Assembly (NCBI GenBank): GCA_002315475.1
Contig: DCGI01000087.1
Coordinates: 1 to 13,094 of the forward strand
DNA length: 13,094 bases
Direction: 5' to 3'
Origin: Christensenella sp. UBA1782
GTDB lineage: Bacteria > Bacillota > Clostridia > Christensenellales > DTU072
In this document: one piece after another, positions 1 through 7,230 of the stretch
Layout: the number at the start of each line of letters is the position of its first letter
Numbering within the stretch: position 1 is the first letter of the stretch
The notes under the pieces: generated by a model
Told to the model about the DNA's origin: nothing
Seen by the model: the letters and a program-made list of their open reading frames with translations, nothing else
Databases searched by the model: none
Position numbers and translations under genes: made by a program

Positions 1-23
1 GTTTGCAGAGTAGCTTGTTCCAC
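1..23 (-). CDS. Possible 5' end of the next gene (GTG start, runs off the window)
   Basis: A GTG at 21-23 lies 8 bases after a GGAG ribosome binding site inside AAAAGGAG (about 32-39). It opens a frame with no stop to the window edge (codons for V/M, E, Q, A, T, L, Q). It also sits downstream of a strong promoter and leader. In related bacteria the gene after polC is usually rimP, but seven residues are too few to identify the product, so no function is given. The main doubts are the lack of an ATG and the shortness of the visible frame. Confidence 0.4.
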
Positions 24-48
24 GTCTGAATCTCCTTTTACAAAAACG

Positions 49-74
49 AAAGTGGACGGGTACCCGTCCACTTT
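49..74 (-). terminator. Perfect 26-bp palindrome; terminator or attenuator-like hairpin
   Basis: Positions 49-61 are the exact reverse complement of 62-74, centred on GGGTACCC. As RNA this gives a G+C-rich stem of about 11 bp closed by a GUAC tetraloop. Read on the minus strand, the stem is flanked by A's and followed by CG and a run of five T's (46-42), which fits an intrinsic terminator for the cdsA-to-polC-like operon. However, it lies about 20 bases downstream of the likely start site of the promoter at 101-129. Any transcript from that promoter into the next gene must therefore read through it, so it may act as an attenuator or leader element. The T run is short and interrupted. Confidence 0.65.
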
Positions 75-100
75 TCAGATTTTATCCTTAAAGCATGTAT

Positions 101-129
101 ATTATAGCATGATTTATTTATTTTCGCAA
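101..129 (-). promoter_or_regulatory. Strong sigma-A-type promoter with extended -10
   Basis: Reading the minus strand, a -35 box TTGCGA (129-124, 4 of 6 matches to consensus) is followed by a 17-base spacer and a perfect -10 box TATAAT (106-101). TGC sits directly upstream of the -10, giving an extended -10. The predicted start is near 94. It begins immediately after the stop codon of the polC-like gene and fires toward the possible GTG gene at the window edge. The repeated GCATG words at 93-97 and 107-111 flank the -10 but are too short to call an operator. Confidence 0.7.
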
Positions 130-134
130 GCATT

Positions 135-1658
135 TTACTTATTCTTTTGCATCTTAATCAATTTTAGAAAGCATCTTGCATTTGCCAAGACGTCGTTGAT
201 TGCTCGATGAGCGTCAATCAAAGGAACGTGCAAGCGGTTACAAACGTCAATCAGCTTGTTTCTGCCGTTCGGAAAAACGTTCCTTGCCATAAGAAGGGTA
301 TCCACCGAATCGTTCAAAAATTCATAATGACATTTGAACGCCACTCGGTTTAAGAGCGGAATATCAAAATCTTTAATATTATGCCCGACAAGAACGCAAC
401 CCTTCGTAAATTTATAAAAATCGGGAATGACTTCTTGCGGCAAAGGTGCTAAGGCTACGTCTTCGTTTTTAATTCCCGTTAATTCGGTGACATAAGCGGA
501 AATTTCTATCGAAGGGCGAACAAATGTCGAAAACTGTTCGGTAAATCTGCCGTTTTCTATTTTAATTGCGGCGATTTCGGTTATATCGTCTTTTCCGATG
601 TCGGTTCCCGTCGTTTCCAAGTCAAAGACGACGAAGGTATTTTTCAAAAGTTGTTCACTGACGGTATTATCGTCGAAAAAGCTTTCTTGCGAGATTTCCA
701 CGTAAGGCTCGGGAAAAATAAACCGATAGGAGGAGTACTCCTTGTTCATGTTGCTTTTGACGTTTATACTGTCATAATTGACTTCACAGGCGGCAACCCT
801 CCGCACCATAAAACGCAGAGCGTTATCAAAGGAATCCATTTCTATCGAACCGCCGAGAAGCAAGGTATTGTCATCGCAAAAAACTTCATCCCAGTCGAGT
901 TTTTCACTCGGTTTGGCAAAATATTTAGCTTTGATAGTCCCCGTTGTATCGTAAATATTGAACACATACAAGTATTTTTTTATCTTTTCGATAAAACGTT
1001 TGGTGATTCCGCTGATTTTTCCGCAAATCGACAGAGAAGAATTCGTCTTATCCATAACGTCAAGAATGTAGCGGACAGGTTGGAAATCTCCTTTTGTATA
1101 GAAAACGGTAGGCTGTACCTCGATGATACGGATAGGATCCGATGCGTATTCGGTAATGGCGATTTCTTTGTGTTCGCTGTTGGGAATTTCTATGAATTCG
1201 ACGTAGGGTTCTTCCATGACGACGGTGTTAAAATAGGCAATTAAATCGTTTTCCAACTTTGATTCGACCGCATATTCATGCAAAAATTTTTCCAACGTTA
1301 TGGTAACCGTAACCATATCGTTGTTGTATTCCGCCTGAATAGGAGTTTCGGCAATTAAATTAAAGAAATGCGGTTTTTCCGATTTAATGTACTCCAACAT
1401 CAATCGCCGTAACGTGCTTTCGTCGTGAACGGCAATAATATAATCGATTTCTACGATAAATTCTTTCGGCAACAAAGAGGAGGCGATTTCCTGCACTTTT
1501 GCACGAAGTTTTTCGTCCAATTTATCGTGGTAGTCGTCGTGTGAAAGAAGCAATTCGATTTTGAGAGTTTTGCTACCCTTGACGGTTGCACTTTTGAATT
1601 TGAAAATGCGTTCTCTTTCAAAGAGTTGAGAAAACAACCCGTCCATAAATTCATTCAT
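135..1658 (-). CDS. PolC-like proofreading exonuclease lacking PHP and polymerase domains
   Basis: This 507-residue protein matches the front part of PolC, the replicative DNA polymerase of Bacillota. Residues 1-200 resemble the PolC N-terminal domain, about 205-295 an OB fold, and 340-503 a DnaQ-family 3'-5' exonuclease. All DEDDh residues are visible: D346 and E348 in FDLETT, D432 in KDFD, H484 and D489 in HRAIND, plus a conserved DTLLMAR segment. PolC is normally about 1,400 residues with the exonuclease inserted in a PHP domain. Here the PHP-N half is absent between the OB fold and exonuclease, and the protein stops right after the exonuclease at a clean TAA followed by a promoter, so it is not a recent frameshift. 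Its ATG lies 1 base after the ispG stop with a GGAGG site 9 bases upstream. The gene order is that of polC. It may supply proofreading in trans or be a repair exonuclease; the function is inferred. Confidence 0.85.
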   Translation of the reverse strand: MNEFMDGLFSQLFERERIFKFKSATVKGSKTLKIELLLSHDDYHDKLDEKLRAKVQEIASSLLPKEFIVEIDYIIAVHDESTLRRLMLEYIKSEKPHFFNLIAETPIQAEYNNDMVTVTITLEKFLHEYAVESKLENDLIAYFNTVVMEEPYVEFIEIPNSEHKEIAITEYASDPIRIIEVQPTVFYTKGDFQPVRYILDVMDKTNSSLSICGKISGITKRFIEKIKKYLYVFNIYDTTGTIKAKYFAKPSEKLDWDEVFCDDNTLLLGGSIEMDSFDNALRFMVRRVAACEVNYDSINVKSNMNKEYSSYRFIFPEPYVEISQESFFDDNTVSEQLLKNTFVVFDLETTGTDIGKDDITEIAAIKIENGRFTEQFSTFVRPSIEISAYVTELTGIKNEDVALAPLPQEVIPDFYKFTKGCVLVGHNIKDFDIPLLNRVAFKCHYEFLNDSVDTLLMARNVFPNGRNKLIDVCNRLHVPLIDAHRAINDVLANARCFLKLIKMQKNK

Positions 1659-1659
1659 G

Positions 1660-2667
1660 CTAAAATTCCTCCGTCAAACGTAATAATTCTTGCAGAATGG
1701 CATCGTTCGGGACGGTTTTCAGCTTTTGCCCGTTTCGAAAAATAAGACTGTGGTCTTTTCCACCGGCAACGCCGAAATCGGCGTCTCCGGCTTCCCCGAG
1801 TCCGTTTACGACACAACCCATAACAGCGATTTTAATCGGTTTTTTGATGAATTTTGTGGCTTCTTCTATGCTCTTTGCGACCTCGTCGACGGGAAAGCAG
1901 GTTCTTGCACAGGTAGGACAGGCAATCACTTCAACAAATCTTTTATCGATACCCACCGCTCGCAGAATCTTTTGAGCCGCATATACTTCTTGAACGGGAT
2001 TACCGCTCAAACTCACGCGAACGGTATTGCCGATACCGTCTAAAAGGAGAGAACCGATAGCAATCGCCGACTTGATTTCCCCGCTTTGCGCCGTTCCCGC
2101 TTCGGTTAAACCCACATGAAGGGGATAATCGCAGAGAGATGCCAGTTTTCGGTAGGCTGTGACGGTTTCCGAAACGTTGCTTGTCTTTACGGCGAGTACC
2201 AATTTGTCCCATCCCATATCTTCGATTTTTTTTGCCGAGTCGTACGTTAGACGAGCAAGTTCTTCGGGCGATTTTAGCCCTGCCGAACCTTTATTGATAC
2301 CCACGCGTATCGGTATATCGTATTCGATACATTTTTTTACGATTTCTCGAATCTCTTTTTCCTTCATGTTACCGGGATTGACTCGAATTTTATGAATCCC
2401 GTTTTCAATGGCAATCAATGCCGATTTCGAAGAAAAATGTATATCGCCGACCAACGGAACGGGACTTTTTTGCACTAAATATTTGATTGCCTCGGCACTT
2501 TCCGTATCGGGAACGGACACGCGCACGATATCGGCTCCCGCTTCGGCAAGTTTTGCTATCTGTTCGGAAGTTTTTTCGACGTCGTACGTAGGTGTGTTGG
2601 TCATGGATTGAACGGTAACGCTTCCGTCCCCTATCGGAACGTTACCGATTAAAAAGCTTTTTTTCAT
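1660..2667 (-). CDS. ispG: 4-hydroxy-3-methylbut-2-enyl diphosphate synthase (MEP pathway)
   Basis: IspG (GcpE) converts methylerythritol cyclodiphosphate to HMBPP, the penultimate step of the MEP isoprenoid pathway, using a [4Fe-4S] cluster. The 335-residue protein has the N-terminal TIM-barrel motif VQSMTNT (19-25), GDIHF (74-78) and RVNPGN (95-100). The C-terminal cluster domain shows C250 and C253 in CPTC, C285 in MGCVVNG and E292 as the likely fourth ligand, so it should be active. The motif normally VNGPGEA reads VNGLGEA here, and GIGDT reads GIGNT; both are conserved-site variants. It starts 3 bases after the rseP stop with no clear Shine-Dalgarno sequence, so translation probably depends on coupling to rseP. 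With dxr nearby it supports the MEP pathway in this organism. Confidence 0.97.
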   Translation of the reverse strand: MKKSFLIGNVPIGDGSVTVQSMTNTPTYDVEKTSEQIAKLAEAGADIVRVSVPDTESAEAIKYLVQKSPVPLVGDIHFSSKSALIAIENGIHKIRVNPGNMKEKEIREIVKKCIEYDIPIRVGINKGSAGLKSPEELARLTYDSAKKIEDMGWDKLVLAVKTSNVSETVTAYRKLASLCDYPLHVGLTEAGTAQSGEIKSAIAIGSLLLDGIGNTVRVSLSGNPVQEVYAAQKILRAVGIDKRFVEVIACPTCARTCFPVDEVAKSIEEATKFIKKPIKIAVMGCVVNGLGEAGDADFGVAGGKDHSLIFRNGQKLKTVPNDAILQELLRLTEEF

Positions 2668-2670
2668 AGG

Positions 2671-3768
2671 CTATTGAATGAGTTGGAATACGTCGGCAAG
2701 GATAGCAAAAGCAAAAAGAGCAATCAATCCGACGGTGTGAATGATCGTTTCGACTTTCCGATTTATCGGTTTCTTTCGTATCCATTCGATAACGGTAAAT
2801 AACATTCGAGAACCGTCTAAAGCCGGCAAAGGAAGTAGATTCATAACGGCAAGGTTGGCACTGATTAAACAAACGATGTAAGCAAGTGTCCCCGCTCCCG
2901 ACCTTGCGGCGTCGCTCATGGTTGTAATAATGGTAATCGGCCCCCCTGCACTTTCGGTAAAACTTATCGCACCGGTAAAGAGCTGTCCGAAACTCCAAAG
3001 AATTTTATAAACCATAAAAAAGGAATAACCGAATGAACGACCGAGAGCGGTGAAAAAATCAAGTTTTTGATAAGTTAAGCCGAAAGAAATGCCGAAAGCC
3101 CGGTAGGTTTTCGGGACGCCGTCCTCGTAAACGATATTCCCGTCTTCGTCTCTTTGATAGATATTGCTTTTTTCTATGGAAACGACCACCTTTTCTCCGT
3201 TCCGCAGTACGGTTATTTCCCCGCCATCGCCGAGTTTGGAAAAAGCTGCCGAAATATCTTCCGTCATCAAAATGTTGACTTGTCGGTTATTAACCGACAA
3301 AATAATATCGCCTTCCTGCAAAAGATTATTTTGTGCAACGTAGCTTTCGGGAGCGACTTTACCGATAAAAGGCAATATCTGCCCGTAAAAAGTAAAAACC
3401 AACGAAATTATCACAATGGCACTGAGAAAATTAAAAAAAGCACCGTTAAAGAGGACGATTAGACGTTTCCAAGGTGCTTGTTTATTAAAGGCACCCTCGC
3501 TTTCAACGTCTTCGTCTTCCCCTTCAAATTGACAAAAACCGCCCAAAGGAAAAGGACGTATCGAAAAAAGTTCCCCGTTTTTTTTGTTTCGGATTTTAAT
3601 TATTTTCGGGCCGAACCCGATTGCAAACTCATTGATTTTGAATCCTAATATTTTACCGGCGATATAATGACCGAATTCGTGAATGACAACCATAGCCATT
3701 AAGCAAAACAATGCCAAAAGGATATATCCTATCGTCGTCATTACTTCCGAAAAAGTCGCACAAATCAT
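2671..3768 (-). CDS. rseP: RIP metalloprotease RseP, site-2 protease family
   Basis: This is a membrane-embedded zinc protease that cuts transmembrane segments, typically of anti-sigma factors or signal-peptide remnants. The 365-residue protein has an N-terminal membrane segment containing the zinc motif HEFGH (30-34), a PDZ-like periplasmic domain at about 135-200, and a C-terminal membrane segment with NLLPLPALDG (310-319), whose Asp318 completes the zinc site. Further hydrophobic segments lie near 104-127, 293-315 and 343-362. The start at 3768 follows AAAGAGG with an 11-base gap; M10 is an alternative but has a poorly placed site. It lies 17 bases after dxr and 3 bases before ispG, the standard place for rseP in Clostridia. 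Its substrate cannot be told from this window. Confidence 0.95.
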   Translation of the reverse strand: MICATFSEVMTTIGYILLALFCLMAMVVIHEFGHYIAGKILGFKINEFAIGFGPKIIKIRNKKNGELFSIRPFPLGGFCQFEGEDEDVESEGAFNKQAPWKRLIVLFNGAFFNFLSAIVIISLVFTFYGQILPFIGKVAPESYVAQNNLLQEGDIILSVNNRQVNILMTEDISAAFSKLGDGGEITVLRNGEKVVVSIEKSNIYQRDEDGNIVYEDGVPKTYRAFGISFGLTYQKLDFFTALGRSFGYSFFMVYKILWSFGQLFTGAISFTESAGGPITIITTMSDAARSGAGTLAYIVCLISANLAVMNLLPLPALDGSRMLFTVIEWIRKKPINRKVETIIHTVGLIALFAFAILADVFQLIQ

Positions 3769-3785
3769 TTTTTGTTTTACCTCTT

Positions 3786-4880
3786 TTACTTTACTATATC
3801 AGATACTATATATTCACGAACTGCTTTATCCATTCTTAAAACGTCTTCAAAACAGGTAAAATTCCCTTGTTCTTGAAAGGTTTTTAATGCTTTTTCCAGT
3901 CCTTCCGCTATGCCGTAGAAGGAAACCTTTCCCGAAAGGAACGCCTGAACCAAAACTTCATCCGCCGAACTTAGCACCGTACCGCCCTTATCTCCTCTTT
4001 TTGCCGCCTCCAAGCAGGTAGCGTAAGCGGGAAATCGTTCTTTATCTATTTTCCCGAATGAAATATTTCCTTGCGTAAAATCAAACGGGGGTACGGTACT
4101 TTCCTTTCTTTCGGGGTAAAACAAAGCGTATTGAACGGGTAACGTCATATCGGGAACCGAAATCGAAGCAAGGACGGAATTATCGGTAAATTCCACCAAA
4201 CCATGCACGAGACTCTCCCGATGATAAACGGCTTCCACGTTTTCGGTGTCAAACAGATGTCTTGCTTCGATGATTTCAAAGCCTTTGTTGACAAGGGTGG
4301 CACAGTCTACGGTTACTTTTTTACCCATTTTCCAATTCGGGTGTTTCAAGGCTTCTTCGGCGGTAACGTTTTGTAATTCCTCACGACCGTAATCCCGAAA
4401 AGCTCCCCCCGAACAGGTAAGAAGTAATCTTTTTATTCCTTTTTCTCTTCCTTGCAAACATTGCCAAACGGCGGAATGTTCGCTATCCAACGGATAGATT
4501 TTTCCGCCGTATTGTCGCATGACGCTTTTAAGAAGGTTTCCGCCGCAAACCAAACACTCTTTGTTAGCGGTGGCAAGGATTTTTCCCGCTTGCAGAACCG
4601 CATAAGCGGGTAAGAACCCTGCTATTCCCGCAATACCGTTGACGACGATATCGACGTTTTGATAGAGCTCCGGTCGAGCTAATATATCTTTGTCCGATTC
4701 GGAGGAAATACAGTAGCCCTGTGTCTTAAACTCCTTTTTCAGAAGTTCAAGTTTGTTTTTGTCGGAATAATTCGCCAAAAAAACAATTTCAAAATCGTCG
4801 GGAAACCTACGAAGAATATTTAAGGTTGTCGTTCCTATTGAACCGGTACAACCGAGTACGGCAATTCGTTTTACAGACAT
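3786..4880 (-). CDS. dxr: 1-deoxy-D-xylulose 5-phosphate reductoisomerase (MEP pathway)
   Basis: DXR (IspC) makes 2-C-methyl-D-erythritol 4-phosphate from DXP with NADPH and a divalent metal, the first committed MEP step. The 364-residue protein has the NADPH-binding GCTGSIG (9-15), ATANKE (104-108 region), the metal-binding LDSEHSA (131-137, D132 and E134) and the loop HPNWKMG (180-186). E202 in NKGFE is the third metal ligand. The phosphate-binding serine in the usual VDSATL motif is cysteine here (C193, codon TGT), and the usual IHSMVE reads VHGLVE. The start was set at MSVKRIAVLG; an upstream in-frame ATG at 4916 adds 12 non-conserved residues. The chosen start overlaps the cdsA end by 10 bases, indicating translational coupling. 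Confidence 0.96.
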   Translation of the reverse strand: MSVKRIAVLGCTGSIGTTTLNILRRFPDDFEIVFLANYSDKNKLELLKKEFKTQGYCISSESDKDILARPELYQNVDIVVNGIAGIAGFLPAYAVLQAGKILATANKECLVCGGNLLKSVMRQYGGKIYPLDSEHSAVWQCLQGREKGIKRLLLTCSGGAFRDYGREELQNVTAEEALKHPNWKMGKKVTVDCATLVNKGFEIIEARHLFDTENVEAVYHRESLVHGLVEFTDNSVLASISVPDMTLPVQYALFYPERKESTVPPFDFTQGNISFGKIDKERFPAYATCLEAAKRGDKGGTVLSSADEVLVQAFLSGKVSFYGIAEGLEKALKTFQEQGNFTCFEDVLRMDKAVREYIVSDIVK

Positions 4881-5749
4881 ACCCAAGCGATTATTTCCAT
4901 GATGACGGCAACGCAAACGGTGGTAAACAGTATCGAATCGATTCTATCCAAAAACCCACCATGCGAACCGAGTGCCTTTCCATAGTCCTTGATGCCGACT
5001 TCCCGTTTTACTCGGCTTGCCGCCAAATCGCCGATTTCCGAGAAAACGGCGATGACGAATCCGATAGCGCAGTACACGCCTATCGTTGCGCCCATAGAAG
5101 GTAAAATCGAAGAAAACGTGAAAGAAATGTTGGTCGGAAATCCCCCTAATTCAAATATCAAATAGACGATGATACCGCCTATGGCACCGCCGAATAATCC
5201 GGCGATACATCCCGCATAAGTCTTTTTCGGACTGATTTTCGGAAATATTTTTTTCTTTCCGAACAAATAACCGATAAGATATGCAAACAAATCACTGATA
5301 GTTCCGATAGCTATCGCCAATATTACGGGAATCATACCGAATTTAGACTGCAATACAAACAGAATCGACAACAACGTCATCGGGTAAACGGCACCGAAGA
5401 CCGTTGCCGAAAAGTCGGAAAACTTTTGATTCGGGTTGAAAATGAAAAACATAAACGCAACGAGTAACGTTATGATAAAATCAAAAAAGATACCCATGTA
5501 TCCGAAATAGAGGGACATAGGATACGATAAAAACCAACCTATGGCAAGGGGAATCAAGTTAACTTGAAAGCATTTTTTTTCGGGATTTTCTGCAGAAGGA
5601 AGCTTCAAAGCGGAATAAATCTCCCACGTTGCCAAACCTCCGATAACCAATACGACTCCGTCAAACACCAAATGTGAATAATACGTCAACCATAATACGA
5701 GAAAAAGGATACCTCCCATGATAACGCCGGCAACCGTTCTTTTTACCAT
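4871..5749 (-). CDS. cdsA: Phosphatidate cytidylyltransferase (CDP-diglyceride synthase)
   Basis: CdsA is an integral membrane enzyme that makes CDP-diacylglycerol from phosphatidic acid and CTP, the branch point for acidic phospholipids. The 292-residue protein has about eight hydrophobic segments and the full family signature at 245-271: S245, KR, K254, D255, HGG (263-265) and D268-R-I-D271. D153 in TISD and E238/D241 in SEIGD are further likely catalytic acids. The start at 5749 is preceded by a strong AGGAGG five bases upstream; a longer in-frame version from 5788 would begin inside a hairpin and add non-conserved sequence. It is followed by dxr with a 10-base overlap. Upstream, where uppS normally lies, there are only 109 non-coding bases. 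Confidence 0.96.
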   Translation of the reverse strand: MVKRTVAGVIMGGILFLVLWLTYYSHLVFDGVVLVIGGLATWEIYSALKLPSAENPEKKCFQVNLIPLAIGWFLSYPMSLYFGYMGIFFDFIITLLVAFMFFIFNPNQKFSDFSATVFGAVYPMTLLSILFVLQSKFGMIPVILAIAIGTISDLFAYLIGYLFGKKKIFPKISPKKTYAGCIAGLFGGAIGGIIVYLIFELGGFPTNISFTFSSILPSMGATIGVYCAIGFVIAVFSEIGDLAASRVKREVGIKDYGKALGSHGGFLDRIDSILFTTVCVAVIMEIIAWVCL

Positions 5750-5779
5750 ACTTACCTCCTCTATTTTTTCCTTTATAAT

Positions 5780-5815
5780 AAAAAGCAAGCAATAGCCCGA
5801 AAAAGGTTATTGCTT
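5780..5815 (-). terminator. Intrinsic terminator after frr, possibly bidirectional
   Basis: AAGCAATA (5787-5794 on the plus strand) pairs with TATTGCTT (5808-5815). After one mismatch the stem extends by two C-G pairs, with a 7-base loop. On the minus strand the stem is followed by GC and TTTTTATTAT (5784-5775). On the plus strand CCCG and a run of seven T's follow, so it could work in both directions. It splits rpsB-tsf-pyrH-frr from cdsA and its followers. I see no convincing promoter between it and cdsA, so some readthrough is likely. The rest of 5750-5858 holds only the cdsA ribosome binding site. Confidence 0.65.
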
Positions 5816-5858
5816 ACCCGTTTTTTTCCGTTGATTTTAAGAAAACGTCGGACGGATA

Positions 5859-6437
5859 TTACACCGTCATGATTTCTTTTTCTTTTGCCGCCGTGATTCT
5901 GTCGACTTCGGCGATTTTTGCGGAGACGATTTTTTCAATCTCGCCTTCCATATCCTTTTCGACGTCTTCGGTAATCGTCTTGGCTTTTTCCAAAGCTTTT
6001 AAGTCGGTCAAAGCATCGCGACGAACGTTACGAATGGCTATTTTGCATTTTTCGGCATAACCTTTTAAGTCTTTTACCAAAGCACGACGTCTTTCTTCGG
6101 TCGGTTCGGGGAAAATCAAACGAATGTTCTTTCCGTCGTTATTCGGAACCAATCCGATGTTGGCGTCGATTATGGCTTTTTCTACCTTTTTCAACATGCT
6201 TCCGTCCCAAACGGTAATCATGATGATACGGGCTTCGGGTACGGTAACGTTGCCCACTTGATTCAAAGGGGACTCCACTCCGTAATAGTCTACGGTGATT
6301 CCGTCGAGAATGTGTACGTTTGCTCGACCGGCACGCATAAGATTCAGTTCGGCAACAAAAGAATTTATGGATTTCGTTGCTTTCTCTTCCAATTCTTCCA
6401 TAACAAGAACGATTTCTTCAATGTCATTATGTAGCAT
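5859..6437 (-). CDS. frr: Ribosome recycling factor
   Basis: RRF acts with EF-G to split post-termination ribosomes into subunits. The 192-residue protein covers the whole family: the helical domain I start (about 13-40) with LMRAGRAN, the domain II beta region containing DGITVDYYG and NQVGNVTVPEAR, then PEPTEERRRALVKDLKG and AIRNVRRDA, which lead into the long C-terminal helix. The usual length is about 185, so there are a few extra N-terminal residues. The start at 6437 was chosen because GGGAGG lies 7 bases upstream; the in-frame ATG at 6452 would lie inside or upstream of that site. It begins 27 bases after pyrH, the conserved pyrH-frr pair, and ends 44 bases before a terminator-like hairpin. 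Confidence 0.97.
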   Translation of the reverse strand: MLHNDIEEIVLVMEELEEKATKSINSFVAELNLMRAGRANVHILDGITVDYYGVESPLNQVGNVTVPEARIIMITVWDGSMLKKVEKAIIDANIGLVPNNDGKNIRLIFPEPTEERRRALVKDLKGYAEKCKIAIRNVRRDALTDLKALEKAKTITEDVEKDMEGEIEKIVSAKIAEVDRITAAKEKEIMTV

Positions 6438-6464
6438 GATTTTGCCTCCCAAAATTAATTTTTA

Positions 6465-7166
6465 TCAGTCAATAACGGTTCCTATCTTTTCACCGTTTAC
6501 AACGCGGACAATACTGTTTTCTTCGCTCAGTCCGAAACTCACGATCGCGATATTGTTATCCATGCAAAGACTGACCGCCGTCGTATCCAATGCCGTCAAA
6601 CCGTTTTTTATATAGTCCATATAGGACAAACGGTCGTATTTCTTGGCGTCGGGGTTCTTTTTGGGATCGCTGTCGTAAATTCCGTCGATGTTCTTTGCCA
6701 TAAGTAAGGCATCTGCGTGAATTTCTGCGGCTCGAAGGGCGGCACCCGAATCGGTTGAGAAATACGGGTTTCCCGTTCCGCATGCAAAAATAACCACTCT
6801 GCCTTTTTCAAAATGGCGCAATGCTTTCCGTAAAATATACGGTTCTGCCACTCTGGTAATGGTAAGAGCGGTTTGCACCCTCGTCTGAATACCCTTTTGT
6901 TCCAAAGCGTCTTGCAGAGCAAGAGCATTGATGACGGTGGCAAGCATTCCCATGTGATCGGCTGTCGTTCTGTCCATGCCCGTGCCTTGACGACCACGCC
7001 AAAAGTTTCCGCCGCCTACGACGATACCTACTTCTACGTTCATCTCGCGAACCTTGCATATTTGTTCCACAACCATGTCTACGGCGTCGTTCCCGATGCC
7101 GAATCCGTTTTCGGCAGCCAATGCCTCTCCGCTGATTTTGATAAGAACCCGTTTATATTTCGTCAT
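6465..7166 (-). CDS. pyrH: UMP kinase
   Basis: This amino-acid-kinase-fold enzyme phosphorylates UMP to UDP in pyrimidine nucleotide synthesis; bacterial forms are hexamers usually regulated by GTP and UTP. The 233-residue protein has KISGEAL (10-16), the glycine loop GGGNFWRG (51-58), [10 protein letters not shown] (130-139) and the nucleotide-binding [10 protein letters not shown] (161-170), followed by [13 protein letters not shown]. The length is typical. AAAAGGA lies 7 bases before the start codon. It follows tsf after 64 bases that contain a terminator-like hairpin and a second hairpin that could mask this ribosome binding site. Confidence 0.97.
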   Translation of the reverse strand: MTKYKRVLIKISGEALAAENGFGIGNDAVDMVVEQICKVREMNVEVGIVVGGGNFWRGRQGTGMDRTTADHMGMLATVINALALQDALEQKGIQTRVQTALTITRVAEPYILRKALRHFEKGRVVIFACGTGNPYFSTDSGAALRAAEIHADALLMAKNIDGIYDSDPKKNPDAKKYDRLSYMDYIKNGLTALDTTAVSLCMDNNIAIVSFGLSEENSIVRVVNGEKIGTVID

Positions 7167-7182
7167 GTTTCTTTCCTTTTAA

Positions 7183-7209
7183 GAAAAGGGGTATTCTTCA
7201 TACCCCCTT
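7183..7209 (-). terminator. Terminator-like hairpin between tsf and pyrH
   Basis: GGGGTA (7188-7193, plus strand) pairs with TACCCC (7201-7206) around a 7-base loop, and two further A-T pairs form past a bulged C. On the minus strand the stem is followed by TTTTCTT. That is a short U tract, so I expect partial termination that lowers pyrH-frr expression relative to rpsB-tsf. No separate promoter is visible between it and pyrH. Confidence 0.55.
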
Positions 7210-7230
7210 CCTTTTGTGTCGTATTGTTTT

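Noticed and set aside
93..111. Repeated GCATG words around the -10 box as an operator
   Set aside because: Five-base repeats in an A+T-rich promoter are easily due to chance, and there is no matching regulator in the window.
1..134. Remainder of polC beyond a frameshift after the PolC-like gene
   Set aside because: The region holds a promoter, a palindrome and a ribosome binding site, with no PHP or polymerase motifs.
651..1244. A 197-codon open frame on the plus strand
   Set aside because: It is antisense inside the PolC-like gene, and its residues mirror the opposite-strand codons.
5750..5788. Upstream ATG for cdsA at 5788
   Set aside because: It lies within the terminator stem and has no ribosome binding site, whereas 5749 has AGGAGG at a 5-base spacing.
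5851..5868. GACGG/CCGTC hairpin over the frr stop codon as a terminator
   Set aside because: It is only 5 bp and lacks a T run downstream; the stem at 5787-5815 is the better candidate.
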